This document shows positions 14,187 to 14,358 of a stretch of 14,358 bases of DNA, in pieces; the first letter of the stretch is position 1; each line of letters begins with the position of its first letter. A program made the position numbers and the translations under genes. The notes beneath the pieces were generated by a model. That model saw only the letters and a program-made list of their open reading frames with translations. It did not search any database and was not told where the DNA came from. The DNA is taken from positions 1 to 14,358 of the forward strand of contig SFEA01000050.1 of assembly GCA_004557385.1 (NCBI GenBank), given 5' to 3'. The DNA comes from Bacteroidales bacterium (GTDB lineage Bacteria; Bacteroidota; Bacteroidia; Bacteroidales; Muribaculaceae).

Positions 14187-14358
14187 TGCACGCTGTGTGC
14201 CGTCTGAGGGAGATGTGATGCGGTGCTGTAGGGGCGACCGCCGCGAGGATGTGCCATCAGAGATGGCAAACCATGCATAACCGCTGGCAAGCCCACAAGG
14301 GCGCAGCCTGCGGAGAGGTGGCACCAATAATAATGTGCCTCGAAGTGGCACAACATTG
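14187..14358. repeat. GC-rich intergenic stretch with further hairpins, no gene seen
   Basis: This right-edge stretch contains TGCCATC/GATGGCA (14252-14268, 3-base loop), GCCC/GGGC with loop ACAA (14291-14302), and GGCAC/GTGCC (14320-14339). TGGCAC is repeated directly at 14319 and 14346. The string GTAGGGGCGACCG (14228-14240) resembles GC-rich elements scattered in many bacterial intergenic regions; that comparison is from memory. A 69-codon frame on the - strand (14147-14356) has a composition that suggests repeat-derived translation rather than a protein. Confidence 0.4.

Noticed and set aside
14147..14356. 69-codon frame on the - strand at the right edge
   Set aside because: It lies across hairpins and a GC-rich palindrome, with Cys/His/Arg-rich composition typical of translated intergenic repeats.

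Overview
The window reads as chromosomal DNA from a Bacteroidales bacterium. A gut lineage such as Muribaculaceae or a relative is the best guess, but the family cannot be fixed from sequence alone. Several promoters carry the Bacteroidota -7 element TAnnTTTG, some with a -33 TTG about 20 bases upstream. Clear Shine-Dalgarno sequences are absent. Protein types such as GIN-domain (DUF2807), GYF_2/CD225 and DUF2752 proteins and an S41 protease with a long C-terminal extension are common in this phylum. Most of the window is housekeeping DNA. I see no CRISPR array, prophage, IS element, toxin-antitoxin pair or recognised defence system.

Layout: 1-623 (-) is the N-terminal part of a Wzx-type polysaccharide flippase that runs off the left edge. 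Upstream of it on the same strand lie folA (dihydrofolate reductase) and thyA (thymidylate synthase), which form the dTMP/folate cycle. From 2304 on the + strand comes a small membrane cassette: a GYF_2-linker-CD225 protein translationally coupled (ATGA) to a DUF2752 protein. Convergent to it at 3350-3889 (-) is an unusual acidic/basic low-complexity protein with a C-terminal hydrophobic tail. Next (+) is a dusB-like tRNA-dihydrouridine synthase followed 20 bases later by a secreted GIN-domain protein, then tRNA-Ser(GGA) on the - strand.

From 12600 down to 6121 the - strand carries an S41 C-terminal processing protease, mfd (transcription-repair coupling factor) and a MATE transporter only 3 bases after mfd. 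Two identical tRNA-Asn(GTT) genes follow on the + strand, with a strong intrinsic terminator. Then comes a PnuC-family transporter on the - strand with a near-ideal Bacteroidota promoter. The right end (about 14010-14358) has no convincing gene but holds a dense series of short hairpins and a GC-rich palindrome; it looks like a structured or dispersed intergenic repeat.

The least explained parts are the GYF_2-CD225/DUF2752 pair, the polyampholyte protein facing it, and the hairpin-rich right end. Nothing here proves a new system; these are the places worth a second look.
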